Source: Lineus longissimus (lineage: Eukaryota; Nemertea; Pilidiophora; Heteronemertea; Lineidae). Taken from it: DNA of 64,000 nt. The translations under genes were made by a program, and so were the position numbers. Under the pieces are notes generated by a model. That model was given only the letters and a program-made list of their open reading frames with translations. It had not been told where the DNA came from and did not search any database. This document shows, one piece after another, positions 54,001 to 63,515 of the stretch. Location: the NCBI RefSeq assembly GCF_910592395.1, contig NC_088323.1, forward strand, positions 10,773,501 to 10,837,500, written 5' to 3'. How positions within the stretch are numbered: the stretch's first letter is position 1; each line of letters opens with the position of its first letter.

Positions 54001-55233
54001 AGATGGCACATTGACTTCATTGGCCCTGTTCATGAAACACCAGAAGGTTACAAGCACCTCCTCTTAGTGGTGGATAGCTACTCTAAATGGCCAGAATGTT
54101 TTGCTCTCAAAACACAAGAAGCTACTGAGGTTGCTCATGTTTTGTTTCGGGAAATCTTTTCGCGTTATGGTGCTCCAAAGACTCTGATATCTGATAGAGG
54201 TAGGAATTTCATGTCACAAGTTGTCAATGCTTTGTGTGAATTGTTCAAAGTAAAGCATCACTACACCAGTGCCTACCATCCTCAGACAAATTCAGCGTGT
54301 GAACGCACTAACTCAACTATTGAACAGGCAGTTAGAGCGTACATTGATGATCAGCAAAACAATTGGCCTAGTCTCTTACCAGGTATCATGATGGCATTTC
54401 GCATGTCCCCATCAACTCAGTCCAGTCAGCTGTCTCCTTACTTCATGGTTTTTGGTCGGGAAATGTCATTGCCTTTCGATGCAGCAATGATTCCTCAAGA
54501 TAACTTGCAGCCTAAAGTTAAACGCCACATGGAGGAAGTTCTCAAGAATCTGAAGATGTCAAAGGACATTGCAACAGACAACATAAAACGGGCACAATCA
54601 CAAAGCAAAACTCGTCACGACAAAAAGGCAGTCGATCCGCAGTATGCAGTAGGTGACTTAGTGTGGTTATTCAGTCCAAAGGTACCAGTAGGTTTGTCTC
54701 CTAAATTCTACAATAAATGGAGAGGACCCTATAACATTACTCAACTTGGTCCAAACTTTACTTACAAGTTGAGGGAATGTGATAACAATAAACTCATGAA
54801 GTCACTTGTGCATGCCAATAGATTGAAACGCTTCTTTGATCCCAAAGATAGGCCTAGTATAACTCAAATGCCAAACACGCAACAGCCAACACAACCAATT
54901 GGCTCAGATGTAACAAATATCGTCAACGATCCAGAGGTTACGCCTGCCTCTTCAACTCAAAAGTGCGTAGAGGATAGTGCTCCTCAACTCGAACCAAGTC
55001 AACCTGACCACACCCTCCCACAGAACACACAAACTGATGGACGAGAGGTCGAACGCTTGATCAAAGTATCAAGAGTTCAAGGGAAGAAATGGTACAGAGT
55101 AAAATGGAAAGACAAATCTCCATCACAGTGGGTGGTTGAAGATAACATAAGCGACACCCTCAAACGGGAATTTCACATAAAACACACCTATTCAGGTAAA
55201 AGGCGCAAGCGGCCTCACAAATTCTTTAAGTAA
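51016..55233 (+). CDS. Ty3/gypsy pol: protease, RT, RNase H, integrase, chromodomain
   Basis: The frame is open from just after the UAG. The first ATG is at 51211, but the protease active site (CLVDTGAQISC) lies upstream of it, so expression must come from gag by readthrough. Numbering from 51211: protease flap/end with IIMGVDFLQQHK; RT with FAIDYRDLNQKT, LPFGLMNSPASFQ and YVDD at 442-445; RNase H from TTDASGQAIG to HKSLTWLF; integrase HHCC finger; core D935, D995, E1031 (35 residues between the last two, as in the family); a GPY/F-like module (KFYNKWRGPYNI); and a C-terminal chromodomain at about 1279-1330 (VSRVQGKKWYRVKWKDKSPS). Chromodomains steer integration to particular chromatin. There is no break over 4 kb. 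Confidence 0.93.
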   Translation, partial: GCAPVPRNQTPTVRQVAQIPCFNETSTALNENIILTTVFGNKARCLVDTGAQISCISETFFQKLKMSNDSILPSKITAIVGVGGAEHLIKGKVPIPLRFGQGTVPYPFHILPAMSVPIIMGVDFLQQHKASIDYGSNKLSLLGGEVNVCFSAPHTALVKTVKRITIPSKTETIFQAKVSKVHSNSIMLIEPIACVQQIGLLVAKAVTNVNNHQTVVTVMNPTDHPITLKTNQAIASVSCIDLNSIEKVQEQGVTNKSDPNVCRPTVNQTQATNPNPQDNDEEFEAHLPHPTDYNTGTSKLEFDLSKSEINDSQKEQLLQLLHKYDSVFATDLSTLGKATGYQHTIHTYPDAKPTSLPFYRNGPIAKGEIERQTGELLDHGLVYPSLSSWHSPIVLCRKKNGEYRFAIDYRDLNQKTIPQNFPLPRLSDVSDMIGQNKAKIFSSLDLGNAYWQIPLDPETAYKSSFISHQGVFTWKVLPFGLMNSPASFQSIMSDVFRHLNWKCLLIYVDDLLVMSKDFEEHLEHLEEVFKTLQKAGLTAKPKKCHFALTSVKYLGNIFSDEGVKVDPDKVEVVRSYPQPKTQSELRSFLGLTNYLRKFIKGYVHIIAPLNELLHHDAPYVWTDRHETAFCRIRQKLIESPVLAYPDFEKPFRLTTDASGQAIGYVLSQLDDKGQDHPIAYSGRALRGGEKRWTVSEQECLGVLEGIRHFKEYLSHRRFDIFTDHKSLTWLFKCKHKSPRLHRWVLEIQQYDCSITHTPGRYNLVADALSRRPYDVTPVHSEVASSTTVSQTQSSVDSEQRCISQETLCDVATVEVTFEYESQQHQKVNVVSTESESSSVPEAPDSSDIGKFQRLCPDSAPIIEFLESGFLPDDPQAAKRISVTSNQYEMLNGVLYHFYQPRRKHANPDERLLKQLVIPTDMRTSVLRSFHDSIAGGAHLGIQRTYAAIRLRYYFPHMYQFIHDYIEACLECQQAKSSRHKHPAPLTSMPVQDVFQRWHIDFIGPVHETPEGYKHLLLVVDSYSKWPECFALKTQEATEVAHVLFREIFSRYGAPKTLISDRGRNFMSQVVNALCELFKVKHHYTSAYHPQTNSACERTNSTIEQAVRAYIDDQQNNWPSLLPGIMMAFRMSPSTQSSQLSPYFMVFGREMSLPFDAAMIPQDNLQPKVKRHMEEVLKNLKMSKDIATDNIKRAQSQSKTRHDKKAVDPQYAVGDLVWLFSPKVPVGLSPKFYNKWRGPYNITQLGPNFTYKLRECDNNKLMKSLVHANRLKRFFDPKDRPSITQMPNTQQPTQPIGSDVTNIVNDPEVTPASSTQKCVEDSAPQLEPSQPDHTLPQNTQTDGREVERLIKVSRVQGKKWYRVKWKDKSPSQWVVEDNISDTLKREFHIKHTYSGKRRKRPHKFFK

Positions 55234-55284
55234 ACAAGTAAATGTACATTAAAACACGATTCACATTCATATGGGATTGTTACC

Positions 55285-57516
55285 ATGGTTGGATATGCTC
55301 CCAGCTATGTCAGAAACTCTCATGACAGTTCGGAAAATCCTCTACACTTTCTTTGTGCTATAAGAGGAGACATCCTGTCAAGTAAATTTCTGACATACTG
55401 TGTTTTTTTTATCCTAGGTATCCGCTGGGAACCCATTTTGACCATGCTGATGCTCTTATTGATGTGTGGACCTGTGTCTTCAGACTCAACGCAGTCAACA
55501 ATGATCGATGGAGAAGTAGTAAATAGACTGAACTACGGAGTACTGTTCAAAGAAATGAACTCGATTTTCATCACATCAGAGTACTGGTTACACACATTCG
55601 AGGTGCAACTTCCGAGTATTGATCGCATAAAGTTCCAACACTTTACATGTCCACTTAGCACCACATCATGCTCACGTTTGATGAACATGATAGATTACAT
55701 TCGAAGCATGACTGAGGTTACAGCCACCAAAGTTTTAGCCCGCGTAAATCTAATCCATGCTTTGGTACCCCACACTTCTCAGCCAACATTCCAGATGGGC
55801 AGAACTAAACTCGCCATTCGCTCATTTGTCGGCGACATTTCGAAAAGTTTGTTTGGGACCGCAACAATGAGTGACCTGGAGGTCTTAGCAAAGCATATTA
55901 CAGCCATTGAGGTCAGGAATAACAAAGCCCTAAATGCTATGAGTGAACATGAATCTGGACTTTCTTCTTTTATCTCACACTCAGACCATCGTTTTCACGA
56001 TATTGTTACACAACTGGCCTCAAACAACCAGGCTATCTCTTATCTAGCTAGCAAATGGAAGAGTTCTGCTTCCGACACACAGGTCATGTCGACATCGTCA
56101 ATCATGTATTTGGCTGAAGTCTTACGCACAGTACAAATCGTGTCGGATCAGACTAATTCCTTGCTACAAGCTATAATCCAATTGTCTCAAGGTAAATTAT
56201 CACCAACTCTGTTACAACCCAATATATTGCTTTCAACATTGAATCACATCAATATCATTTTCCGTCGGAGTTTTCCACACTTCAAACTGACTAAAACGCA
56301 CCCTTCAGATTACTTCAAGAAGGCAGACTTTCTCTTTGCACGCAAAGCCAACATGCTGTATATCACTATTAAGTTCCCTTTCTCAACTCAAAACAAAATG
56401 CGACTGTTCCGTATTATCTCTCTACCACTTCCAATCAATGCTACGTCAAACCAGGCTACTCAACTCATGAACTTACCAAATTACTTGGCCATAAATGGAG
56501 AAGAGGGTAGGTATTTACCTCTAAACTCAGATAAACTAGCCTCATGTAGCGAGGGCTACCCCATGTACTGCCGTGAAAACCTGGCACTCAATCCAATCAC
56601 TAGTATGTCTTGTGCGTTGGCATTATATCAGGATAGTAAACCTGACATTGACACTACATGTGACTTCTGCTTTCGCAAAGACCTGCTCACACCCAAACTC
56701 ATTGAGATGTCCCCAGGATCTGTATTAGTTTATAACACACCCTCGCTCACAGTCAGTTGTCCAAATGACACGTACACAACTAGTGGATGGTCGTTATGTA
56801 TGATGAACGTCTCTTGTCAATGTTCCATTTCATCTAAATTTCACTATCTACCCCCTAGGATACAAAGTTGTTCTACAGAATTAGACAATGGATCTTCCAT
56901 TCAATATCCAGTCAATTTAGCATTATTACAATCTTTCTTCTCAGACTCTATGACTGACAAAATCTTCGGAAACTCAACCTTCACACAACCAATTGACATC
57001 ACAGTGCCTCCCTTTAAACTGTTTCAAACAAACTTCTCTGATTTATTGGCTCAAGACCAACAACGTCACCTGAGCTTTAAGAAAATGGCCGATCGTGCAA
57101 AAGGTTGCGAAGTCATATATCAAAGTCTGGCAGAACCAATGATGGAGGGTCAACTACCCATGGCAGATAGCTGGTTTAAGCCCAAGTCCATCATTACCAT
57201 AGCTTCCTTAGCCATTGCATCCATAGCTTTCATTGGTTTCGTATGGATGTATCTCAAACTCAAAAGAATAGCTGCCATGCTACTCATTCTAAGCCAAGGC
57301 AATTCAGCTAAAGCTAATCCACTTTTAGTCCTCTATCATTTCATTATGACTCAATCAACAGTCCAACAGCGCCAAGTGAGCCTATATCATCACTCTTCAC
57401 ACTGGAGGTCATTTTGGCAACAGCAATTGTGTTTCTACAAGCTCTATTGTTCGTGTCATTTATCTGTCTTTTGGTCATACTTTACAAAAGATATAATAAC
57501 TGCGCTACTTACTTAG
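55285..57516 (+). CDS. Envelope-like glycoprotein gene of the Ty3/gypsy element
   Basis: The 743-codon frame starts 51 bp after pol. A splice acceptor (TTTTTTTTATCCTAG, ending 55417) lies inside it. The first ATG beyond it (55444) begins a signal peptide (MLMLLLMCGPVSS), so the protein is probably made from spliced RNA from residue 54. Features include NYGVLFKEMNSIF, the fusion-protein-like RSFVGDISKSLFGTA (about 178), heptad-like helices, cysteine pairs and N-glycosylation sites, and a transmembrane segment at about 636-658 (ASLAIASIAFIGFVWMYL). It resembles the F-type envelope of errantivirus-like elements. The last 50 codons look out of frame, because the next frame there encodes another membrane segment. 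Confidence 0.75.
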   Translation: MVGYAPSYVRNSHDSSENPLHFLCAIRGDILSSKFLTYCVFFILGIRWEPILTMLMLLLMCGPVSSDSTQSTMIDGEVVNRLNYGVLFKEMNSIFITSEYWLHTFEVQLPSIDRIKFQHFTCPLSTTSCSRLMNMIDYIRSMTEVTATKVLARVNLIHALVPHTSQPTFQMGRTKLAIRSFVGDISKSLFGTATMSDLEVLAKHITAIEVRNNKALNAMSEHESGLSSFISHSDHRFHDIVTQLASNNQAISYLASKWKSSASDTQVMSTSSIMYLAEVLRTVQIVSDQTNSLLQAIIQLSQGKLSPTLLQPNILLSTLNHINIIFRRSFPHFKLTKTHPSDYFKKADFLFARKANMLYITIKFPFSTQNKMRLFRIISLPLPINATSNQATQLMNLPNYLAINGEEGRYLPLNSDKLASCSEGYPMYCRENLALNPITSMSCALALYQDSKPDIDTTCDFCFRKDLLTPKLIEMSPGSVLVYNTPSLTVSCPNDTYTTSGWSLCMMNVSCQCSISSKFHYLPPRIQSCSTELDNGSSIQYPVNLALLQSFFSDSMTDKIFGNSTFTQPIDITVPPFKLFQTNFSDLLAQDQQRHLSFKKMADRAKGCEVIYQSLAEPMMEGQLPMADSWFKPKSIITIASLAIASIAFIGFVWMYLKLKRIAAMLLILSQGNSAKANPLLVLYHFIMTQSTVQQRQVSLYHHSSHWRSFWQQQLCFYKLYCSCHLSVFWSYFTKDIITALLT

Positions 57517-57896
57517 CCATGGAAATAACCAACGGTTATCAAGCGATTATTCTCAAAATTGCTCAACTACCAGTATGTCCAGGTAGTTTAAACATAACAT
57601 TTCCAACGGAAATTGCGGACATTCAAATCATAGGCTGTGTGGCTCCACAGCTTGGTTATCAGTTAATGAACTTAAAAGTAATGAACACATTAAATGAACA
57701 ACAAATAACCATTCCTGCAACAATTCAACTCTGGCCTCACCAAGCAAAAACAATAAACACAATTACAAATAAACCATTCACAGTTCATCTCTTAATTCAA
57801 CACTGTGGGATGTATCAGTACATCCCTTCCAGCACAAAGTCAGGACAAATTAAAAGTGTCTGGCCTAATCTCAGTGGTTTCTTCAAAGGACAGTAG
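57414..57896 (+). CDS. Overlapping frame with membrane segment, possible envelope tail or extra protein
   Basis: This frame overlaps the envelope frame. It is open from about 57321, has no ATG before the middle, and 57414 is a TTG. It starts with a strong hydrophobic stretch (FLQALLFVSFICLLVILYKR), followed by about 135 residues with scattered cysteines (LPVCPG, IIGCVAP, IQHCGMYQY) and a stop before the 3' leader. Either an indel in 57320-57410 displaced the true envelope C-terminus, or it is a separate small membrane protein reached by splicing or frameshifting. I favour the first, since the envelope frame loses protein-like character there. Confidence 0.5.
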   Translation: MATAIVFLQALLFVSFICLLVILYKRYNNCATYLAMEITNGYQAIILKIAQLPVCPGSLNITFPTEIADIQIIGCVAPQLGYQLMNLKVMNTLNEQQITIPATIQLWPHQAKTINTITNKPFTVHLLIQHCGMYQYIPSSTKSGQIKSVWPNLSGFFKGQ

Positions 57897-58662
57897 TCCT
57901 CAATACTTCATACAAACTTTTCAGGCGAAAAGTACTTTATCAAGAGTATTAGCATTTAGCATTTAGCAAGAGTATTTTGGTGTATCAAAAGTACCACATT
58001 TGACCACATTGTGTCCATTTTTCCGTTCTTCAATTCAAATTTTCTCTTTCTCACGTGTCAGGTAGTGAGCAAGAATTTTCAAATGAGCAGCACATTCAGT
58101 TCTTGAGGCAAGACTAACCACATGTATCTTTTGTTACTAACAAATTTTGACATTGTTGTATTGAAATTGATCATATTGTATTTTGTAAACAAAGTCTATG
58201 AATGAAACCTTCTTGCTAGGGGCAAATAAGATCTCTCAGAAGAACTTGTAACCCAGCTTTTCAAGAGTACAGGAACGTCCATAGTCTTTGGTATTTTGTT
58301 TCTCTCAAATTTTTTTGAACATTTGAGATTTGTGTAAATAGTGTGTAGTGTGCATTGTATATCAATTTTATCATGCTTATGACTGATCGGAACACCAATC
58401 TGGTTAGCAACTTTTATGTCACTAGTATCATGTGTATATCCATGTGTAGGTAATTGTCCTTATGACTCGAGACTCCGATCAAGTGAAGTTATATTCACTG
58501 GCTCCAGCAGCAAGCAAACTTTATAAAATCTATCTTCATTTTAAAATTGGAAATCCAAGTTTAAATAAGCACTCATTATTCCTCTGTATTATCACTTGTG
58601 TACCTAGCGATGCGTATCAGTAATTCGCAGGAGCGAATTTGATTTTTAAAACAAGTGGAGTC
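57897..58662 (+). other. Untranslated region between the last Ty3 frame and the 3' LTR
   Basis: No long frame. It ends in AAAACAAGTGGAGTC, a weak purine tract just before the LTR. Confidence 0.5.
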
Positions 58663-61242
58663 TTTTATGGCGTACTTTTCATCAAAAGTATAAATTAACA
58701 AGTTATCTTTTCTCATAATGTTTTAGGTGAATCTATAATATTTCAAACAGGTCAAAACACAAAACTGGTCAGCCATTTCTGAAAACAATGGTTACTGAGG
58801 GTTTAACTCTTTCACTGTAAGGTGTCATTGTTTTAATCAATGGCTGTTCATACAAGTTGGAGACGCTATTTCTGGAAGACCATTCATCATTTCTTGTGTT
58901 CTCTGGCTTATTTGATTTGTTCATTGTTGTAGTTAGGATAATCTAACTCAGCCTAGATTTAAATTAGTTCTTTATTGTTTTGCTGCTAGTAGGTAATATT
59001 TGATGTGGTTACCTCATGCATATTTGGTAAACAACAACGGCTTCCTGGGACACGACCTATCATGGTCAGATGATACGGCATTTCTGATTGGCTTGACCTA
59101 TATCGCATAAGTTTCCAAGGTTGGTTAAGGCCCTTTCTTATTGGTCAGGATCCTCCATATAAGTTAAATGCTTTGGGTTTTGAAGCACTTTAACTTGGAG
59201 TGCTGATCAATAATAAATGGAATTATCTAACTTGGATCTTTATTCACATATTTGCAGGTAAGCCAAACTTATTATATTTTCTACATGTATCTCATGTTTA
59301 GTAGGTTTTAACTTAGTTCTAATATTTGTGTATTTAGACAACTCAATTTGTTGGATAATTTGGGAACATCCCTCACCGAAAAGCAGTGTGATATCAGTCA
59401 GGATTCAGTCAGGTTGCAGTCTTACCTCACATTTTTATGGCAGTGTTGAAATCAGTGGAAAGCAGTCATAGGGAGTGTTTTTCAGTCACGCAATACCAAA
59501 GCATACAGTTATACAGCAATCAAAAATAGAGGTTAGGGAGTCATAAGCAGTGGTAAGACAGTCAAAATCAGTGGTAAGGCAGTCAAAAGCAGTGCTCATT
59601 TAAATATTTAGGCTGACTGATTTTCCACTGCTTTTGACACTGAAAATGACTCCCCACTATGCATCATGCACAGGGCTGGCAGTGGGGTTCAGTGTTGATT
59701 TAAATATTTCGCAGCACACTGAATCCACACTGAAACACCACTGATTTTGACTGCCATTTCCAAAACCTCTTGGAGGAAGCAGTCATTTTTAGTGTTAATA
59801 TGAATAATTTATTTAATGGCATGCAGGCATGGATGCCGAGAGAGGTTTGGGGGACGTGACCCCCCTGTGCTGATGACAACCAAAGAAATTGTTCGAAAAA
59901 GCAAAAACTTCTAGCGAACTGTTACTTTTGCTGGCCTATTTTAGACGGTGTGTTTGCGTCCAATATGGCAGTGATCACAAATAGAGGACATCGCCATTGC
60001 ATGATGACGTGACACAGTAAAAAGATGAAAAATTCACGTCCTTGACCTACGTCATTGCAAACTTTGTCATAATGACAGTGGTCACATGGGTTACTAGACA
60101 ATTGAAATGACACATGGCACATAGCTACTGTCAGTGATGTCAGGGATTGAAGCTAGATCAAATTGACGTCCAAATAAAGTAACTGCACGCGGCCTGTAGA
60201 ATAATGATCTACTGATTGATGTGTATTGAGCTCCCATGCAGATAATTTGCAGTGTATGCATACATTACAATTAACACCTATAGGGCCTACAGTAGATGCA
60301 TGAAGATACATGCAGATATCTTGCAGTGTATGCATGCATTACAACACCTATAGGGCCTACAGCCGTCTTGATTTGCTGAAAATACAACTTCAGTGTCTGT
60401 CTAGATTACCCTTTTTGCATTCATTTGTCTCCTTATGTGTTCCAATTCAAACTGACTAAAACTCCCCTCTTCTCATATTGAAATTCGGGTAAATATCGAG
60501 AAATATGAAGAGCTACCATGATTTCTTGAATGTTTGACTATCAAATTCAAACTTACTAGCTTCCTGTCTCAGGTTGCATTATGGGTGATATTTAACACTG
60601 AATTTGACTGCAATTACCACTGCTTTACACTGCCATCAAGTCTTAATCTCACCAGTCATAAAGCAGTGGTTTTCAGTCATGTTGAAAATGCCACGGGTTT
60701 CGATCAGAGTTGGAGAAGTGGAAATCAGTGGTCTTTCAGTCATAGGCAGTGTTTTTGAAATACGTCGTTCATAATGATATGCAAGTGGCAGTGCTTTGCA
60801 GTGGTCTTTCAGTCAAAATCAGTGGTTTTAAAACATTAAGAAAAAATGATATGCCTAAGACAGTCATATGCAGTGGGGGTTTCAGTCAAAAGCAGTGTGA
60901 TGCAGTCATTTTCAGTGCACTGCCTTTCGGTGAGGGATTGCTTAATATCATTCACTGAACATTACTGTTTAATTTAAATGTTGATACAGCACATGCTGCT
61001 ACAGAAATTACTTAGTTTCAGTCAGGTTGTCTGGTAACCTGACAGACTATGAGTAATCATGACTTGATATTGAATCTGAGATTTGTGATGCAATTGTAAT
61101 TATTTGTATTTCATAAACTTATACTTGTGTAACACTTAGATGACTTTAACTTGGAGTGCTGATCAATAATAAATGGAATTATCTAACTTGGATCTTTATT
61201 CACATATTTGCAGATTTTGCTAGTCCCCTCCCTTATAAAAAT
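58663..61242 (+). repeat. Ty3/gypsy 3' LTR, interrupted by the CAGTG/CAGTCA element
   Basis: Subtracting 59370-60936 and one AT leaves 1011 bp matching the 5' LTR. The internal 71-bp duplication is at 59187-59257 and 61143-61213, so the foreign element sits in the putative LTR intron. Confidence 0.9.
59370..60936. mobile_element. CAGTG/CAGTCA element, copy 2 (1567 bp)
   Basis: It starts CCCTCACCGAAAAGCAGTG and ends CACTGCCTTTCGGTGAGGG, with AT on both sides (59368-59369 and 60937-60938). The intact 5' LTR shows the empty site GGGAACATTGCTT with a single AT, which proves the borders and the 2-bp duplication. It is nearly identical to 24260-25836 over its full length apart from scattered substitutions and an absence of about 10 bp near 59975. 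Confidence 0.95.
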
Positions 61243-61345
61243 ATTCTTATGGTAAATACTCGTAGCAATTATAACGGCAGACCAACGACAACGACAGCTC
61301 ATCAAGTTGACCTCAGCTCTTCTTTATTGTCCCTCTGTCTCTTTA

Positions 61346-62056
61346 GGTCTCATTAGGGAGTTGTTTTTTTATTCATGCGCGGCCCCCCCCCCTCACCGTA
61401 GTTCCTAAAATCATTGATTTCTGGGGCCTCACAGTATGTCAGTGTTGAGTCAGCAGTTGTTTTGGCAAAGACATGTTTTTTTGGAGTTTCTGAAACCTAG
61501 AGCGCTACTCAATAGGCAGTTAACAAGAAACTATGCATTTACTGTTGTTGCCGACATATGTGTACACTGAACTTGGGATGTGCGTCGGCCCCGTGTTGAA
61601 ATGCCGTCCAGTGCCAGTTGGTGCGTTTTTCGCTGATTTGTGCAAAATTCAACATATCTCAAAAGTTCAATGGTTGACCCTCGATTTTTTTTTGGATTTT
61701 TGTGTAGCGTAAGCAACTGTCTTTCATGGGAGAATGGTCACTGTAAGAATTATTCAGGAAGAAATGTATAATATTTGGGGTTTTTCGTGATTGTCCGGCC
61801 CAATTGGCAATATTGCCATTTGGGATGGTGAACAGAGCTCGGAGCAAATGCGACGCTCATGATTTATTTAAAGAAATAAAATGCCCAATTTAACAACCTG
61901 CAGAATCAGGGGAATCGGGTGTTTCCAGTGATATACGACACAAATGGGTTGTCCTCATGCATTCACTTTGGAAACGCATTTTAAAATAGATGTTATGTCC
62001 TGTTAATGGGGCACGTCATCATCGTGTACATTTGGGAAAAACTCCCTAACGAGACC
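61346..62056. mobile_element. PIF/Harbinger-like MITE (711 bp)
   Basis: The ends are GGTCTCATTAGGGAGTTGTT and, inverted, GGTCTCGTTAGGGAGTTTTT. TTA occurs on both sides (61343-61345 and 62057-62059), the 3-bp target typical of PIF/Harbinger. It encodes no transposase. Confidence 0.8.
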
Positions 62057-63223
62057 TTAGTCATGTAAACTGAAAATACAAACGTTACAACGTGTACTAC
62101 TAGGGCAATAGGGAAAGGTTATGAAAATAAATTGTCACATTCAAGTCACATCCACTGTCTTCAGATGTTTTCGTTTTGACCAGATGGTGCTGCCATCTAC
62201 ACCTAGCTGGGCGAGTTACAGGTATGACAGGTATTATTTCAAATTATAGGCCTCCAACACACTTACAAGTTAACCAACACATTCAGTACTGAGAATATGG
62301 TATAATGATACAAAATAGGCCTGTCTTACAAGGTTTAGGTATAAATAGAGGATGAAAATGATCAAAACTTCAACCCTTATAGAATGATTTAACTTAACTC
62401 TTACCTCCTATATATGGACCCTAAGTAGCAGTTAGCTGTCCAAAATTACAAGCTTTGTCCATACAAAAACTATTCTGTGTCAATTTCTCCAAGAAGCTAA
62501 TGGTTGGTGACACCAAAACCAGTGACGTCATAAACAACCCCTAAAACAAAAGAGCACTCAAGGCGCGAAATATAAAAAACGACCGCTGGTCGTTACAACA
62601 GCCCCCTAATTACGCAAAATAATTATTTGTAGTAATTAGCATTAAACACTTAAAACCAATCTCTCTCTAAAATGAAACACACATGTAGTGTAAATTTACT
62701 ACTCTCTTCGGACAAATTCTAGTCTAACTCCTCGGTTTCCATGTTAATTCTTCTCTTTAATTACTTCGTTCTTATCTTACAAGGTTCCCAAGGGTCAAAA
62801 ACTGATTTTACATTTGCTTAATGATTGTGAAATTTGTGTGCGAGTGCTTGACTCGCCATGCTCGGAACAATTCTCAGCCTCCAGATTATGAAGAGCCAAG
62901 TTACTGAAGGCGCCAAATTTGAAATTGATGCAACATTAAAAGGTTGACGCGCAGCCTCCAAAAACTTACATGTAGAACTACATGAAAATACAAAGTACCT
63001 ATTCTAGTAACTGCAAGAAATAGCATTGAAGTGCACAAACATGAATCAGAGTAAATTTCAACTGGTACCAGAACTAGACCTGAAGTAGTACTGAATAGTA
63101 CTGAAGCAAATGTCAGATACAGAAAACCCTAACATGAATCAGAAATTCTAGAAAAAGGTGCCTAAATAATGCATTGTACATGATACAGTAAAGTCTTACT
63201 AGTTCCACTAGAACAATATTCAT
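62057..63223. other. Unassigned; may include the 3' end of a second BEL element
   Basis: No gene seen. It lies downstream, on the minus strand, of a BEL polyprotein C-terminus, so part may be its LTR. No repeat partner is inside the window. Confidence 0.4.
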
Positions 63224-63429
63224 CTATCCATCAGCTTCTAGAAGCATGACCATTTTGGTCACTGGTCTCCGGTAGACACCAGTCTGAGTTTTAATCCTCG
63301 CTGTGCGAACAAGATCCTGGGTGTCAACTTCAACAACTCTACCCATAGGCCAGTGGTTTCTTGGTGCATCATTATCCACAAGCAACACAATGTCCCCGAC
63401 AGCGACATTTCGTTCCGGGTTTAACCATT
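63224..63429 (-). pseudogene. BEL/Pao polyprotein C-terminus (DUF5641) truncated by a repeat
   Basis: The minus frame reads NVAVGDIVLLVDNDAPRNHW, a PMGRVVEV word, then RTARIKTQTGVYRRPVTKMV and a stop at 63224-63226. This is the DUF5641 end of BEL/Pao integrases, as in the intact copy at 32040-37184 but from another lineage. Upstream (above 63430) the coding sequence is cut by the CTCF-motif repeat. The remainder may lie beyond the window. Confidence 0.8.
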
Positions 63430-63431
63430 TT

Positions 63432-63483
63432 TAGCTCACCTCTTAGCAGAGGTGAGCTTATCCCATACCGTGGCGTCCGTCGT

Positions 63484-63515
<32 letters not shown>

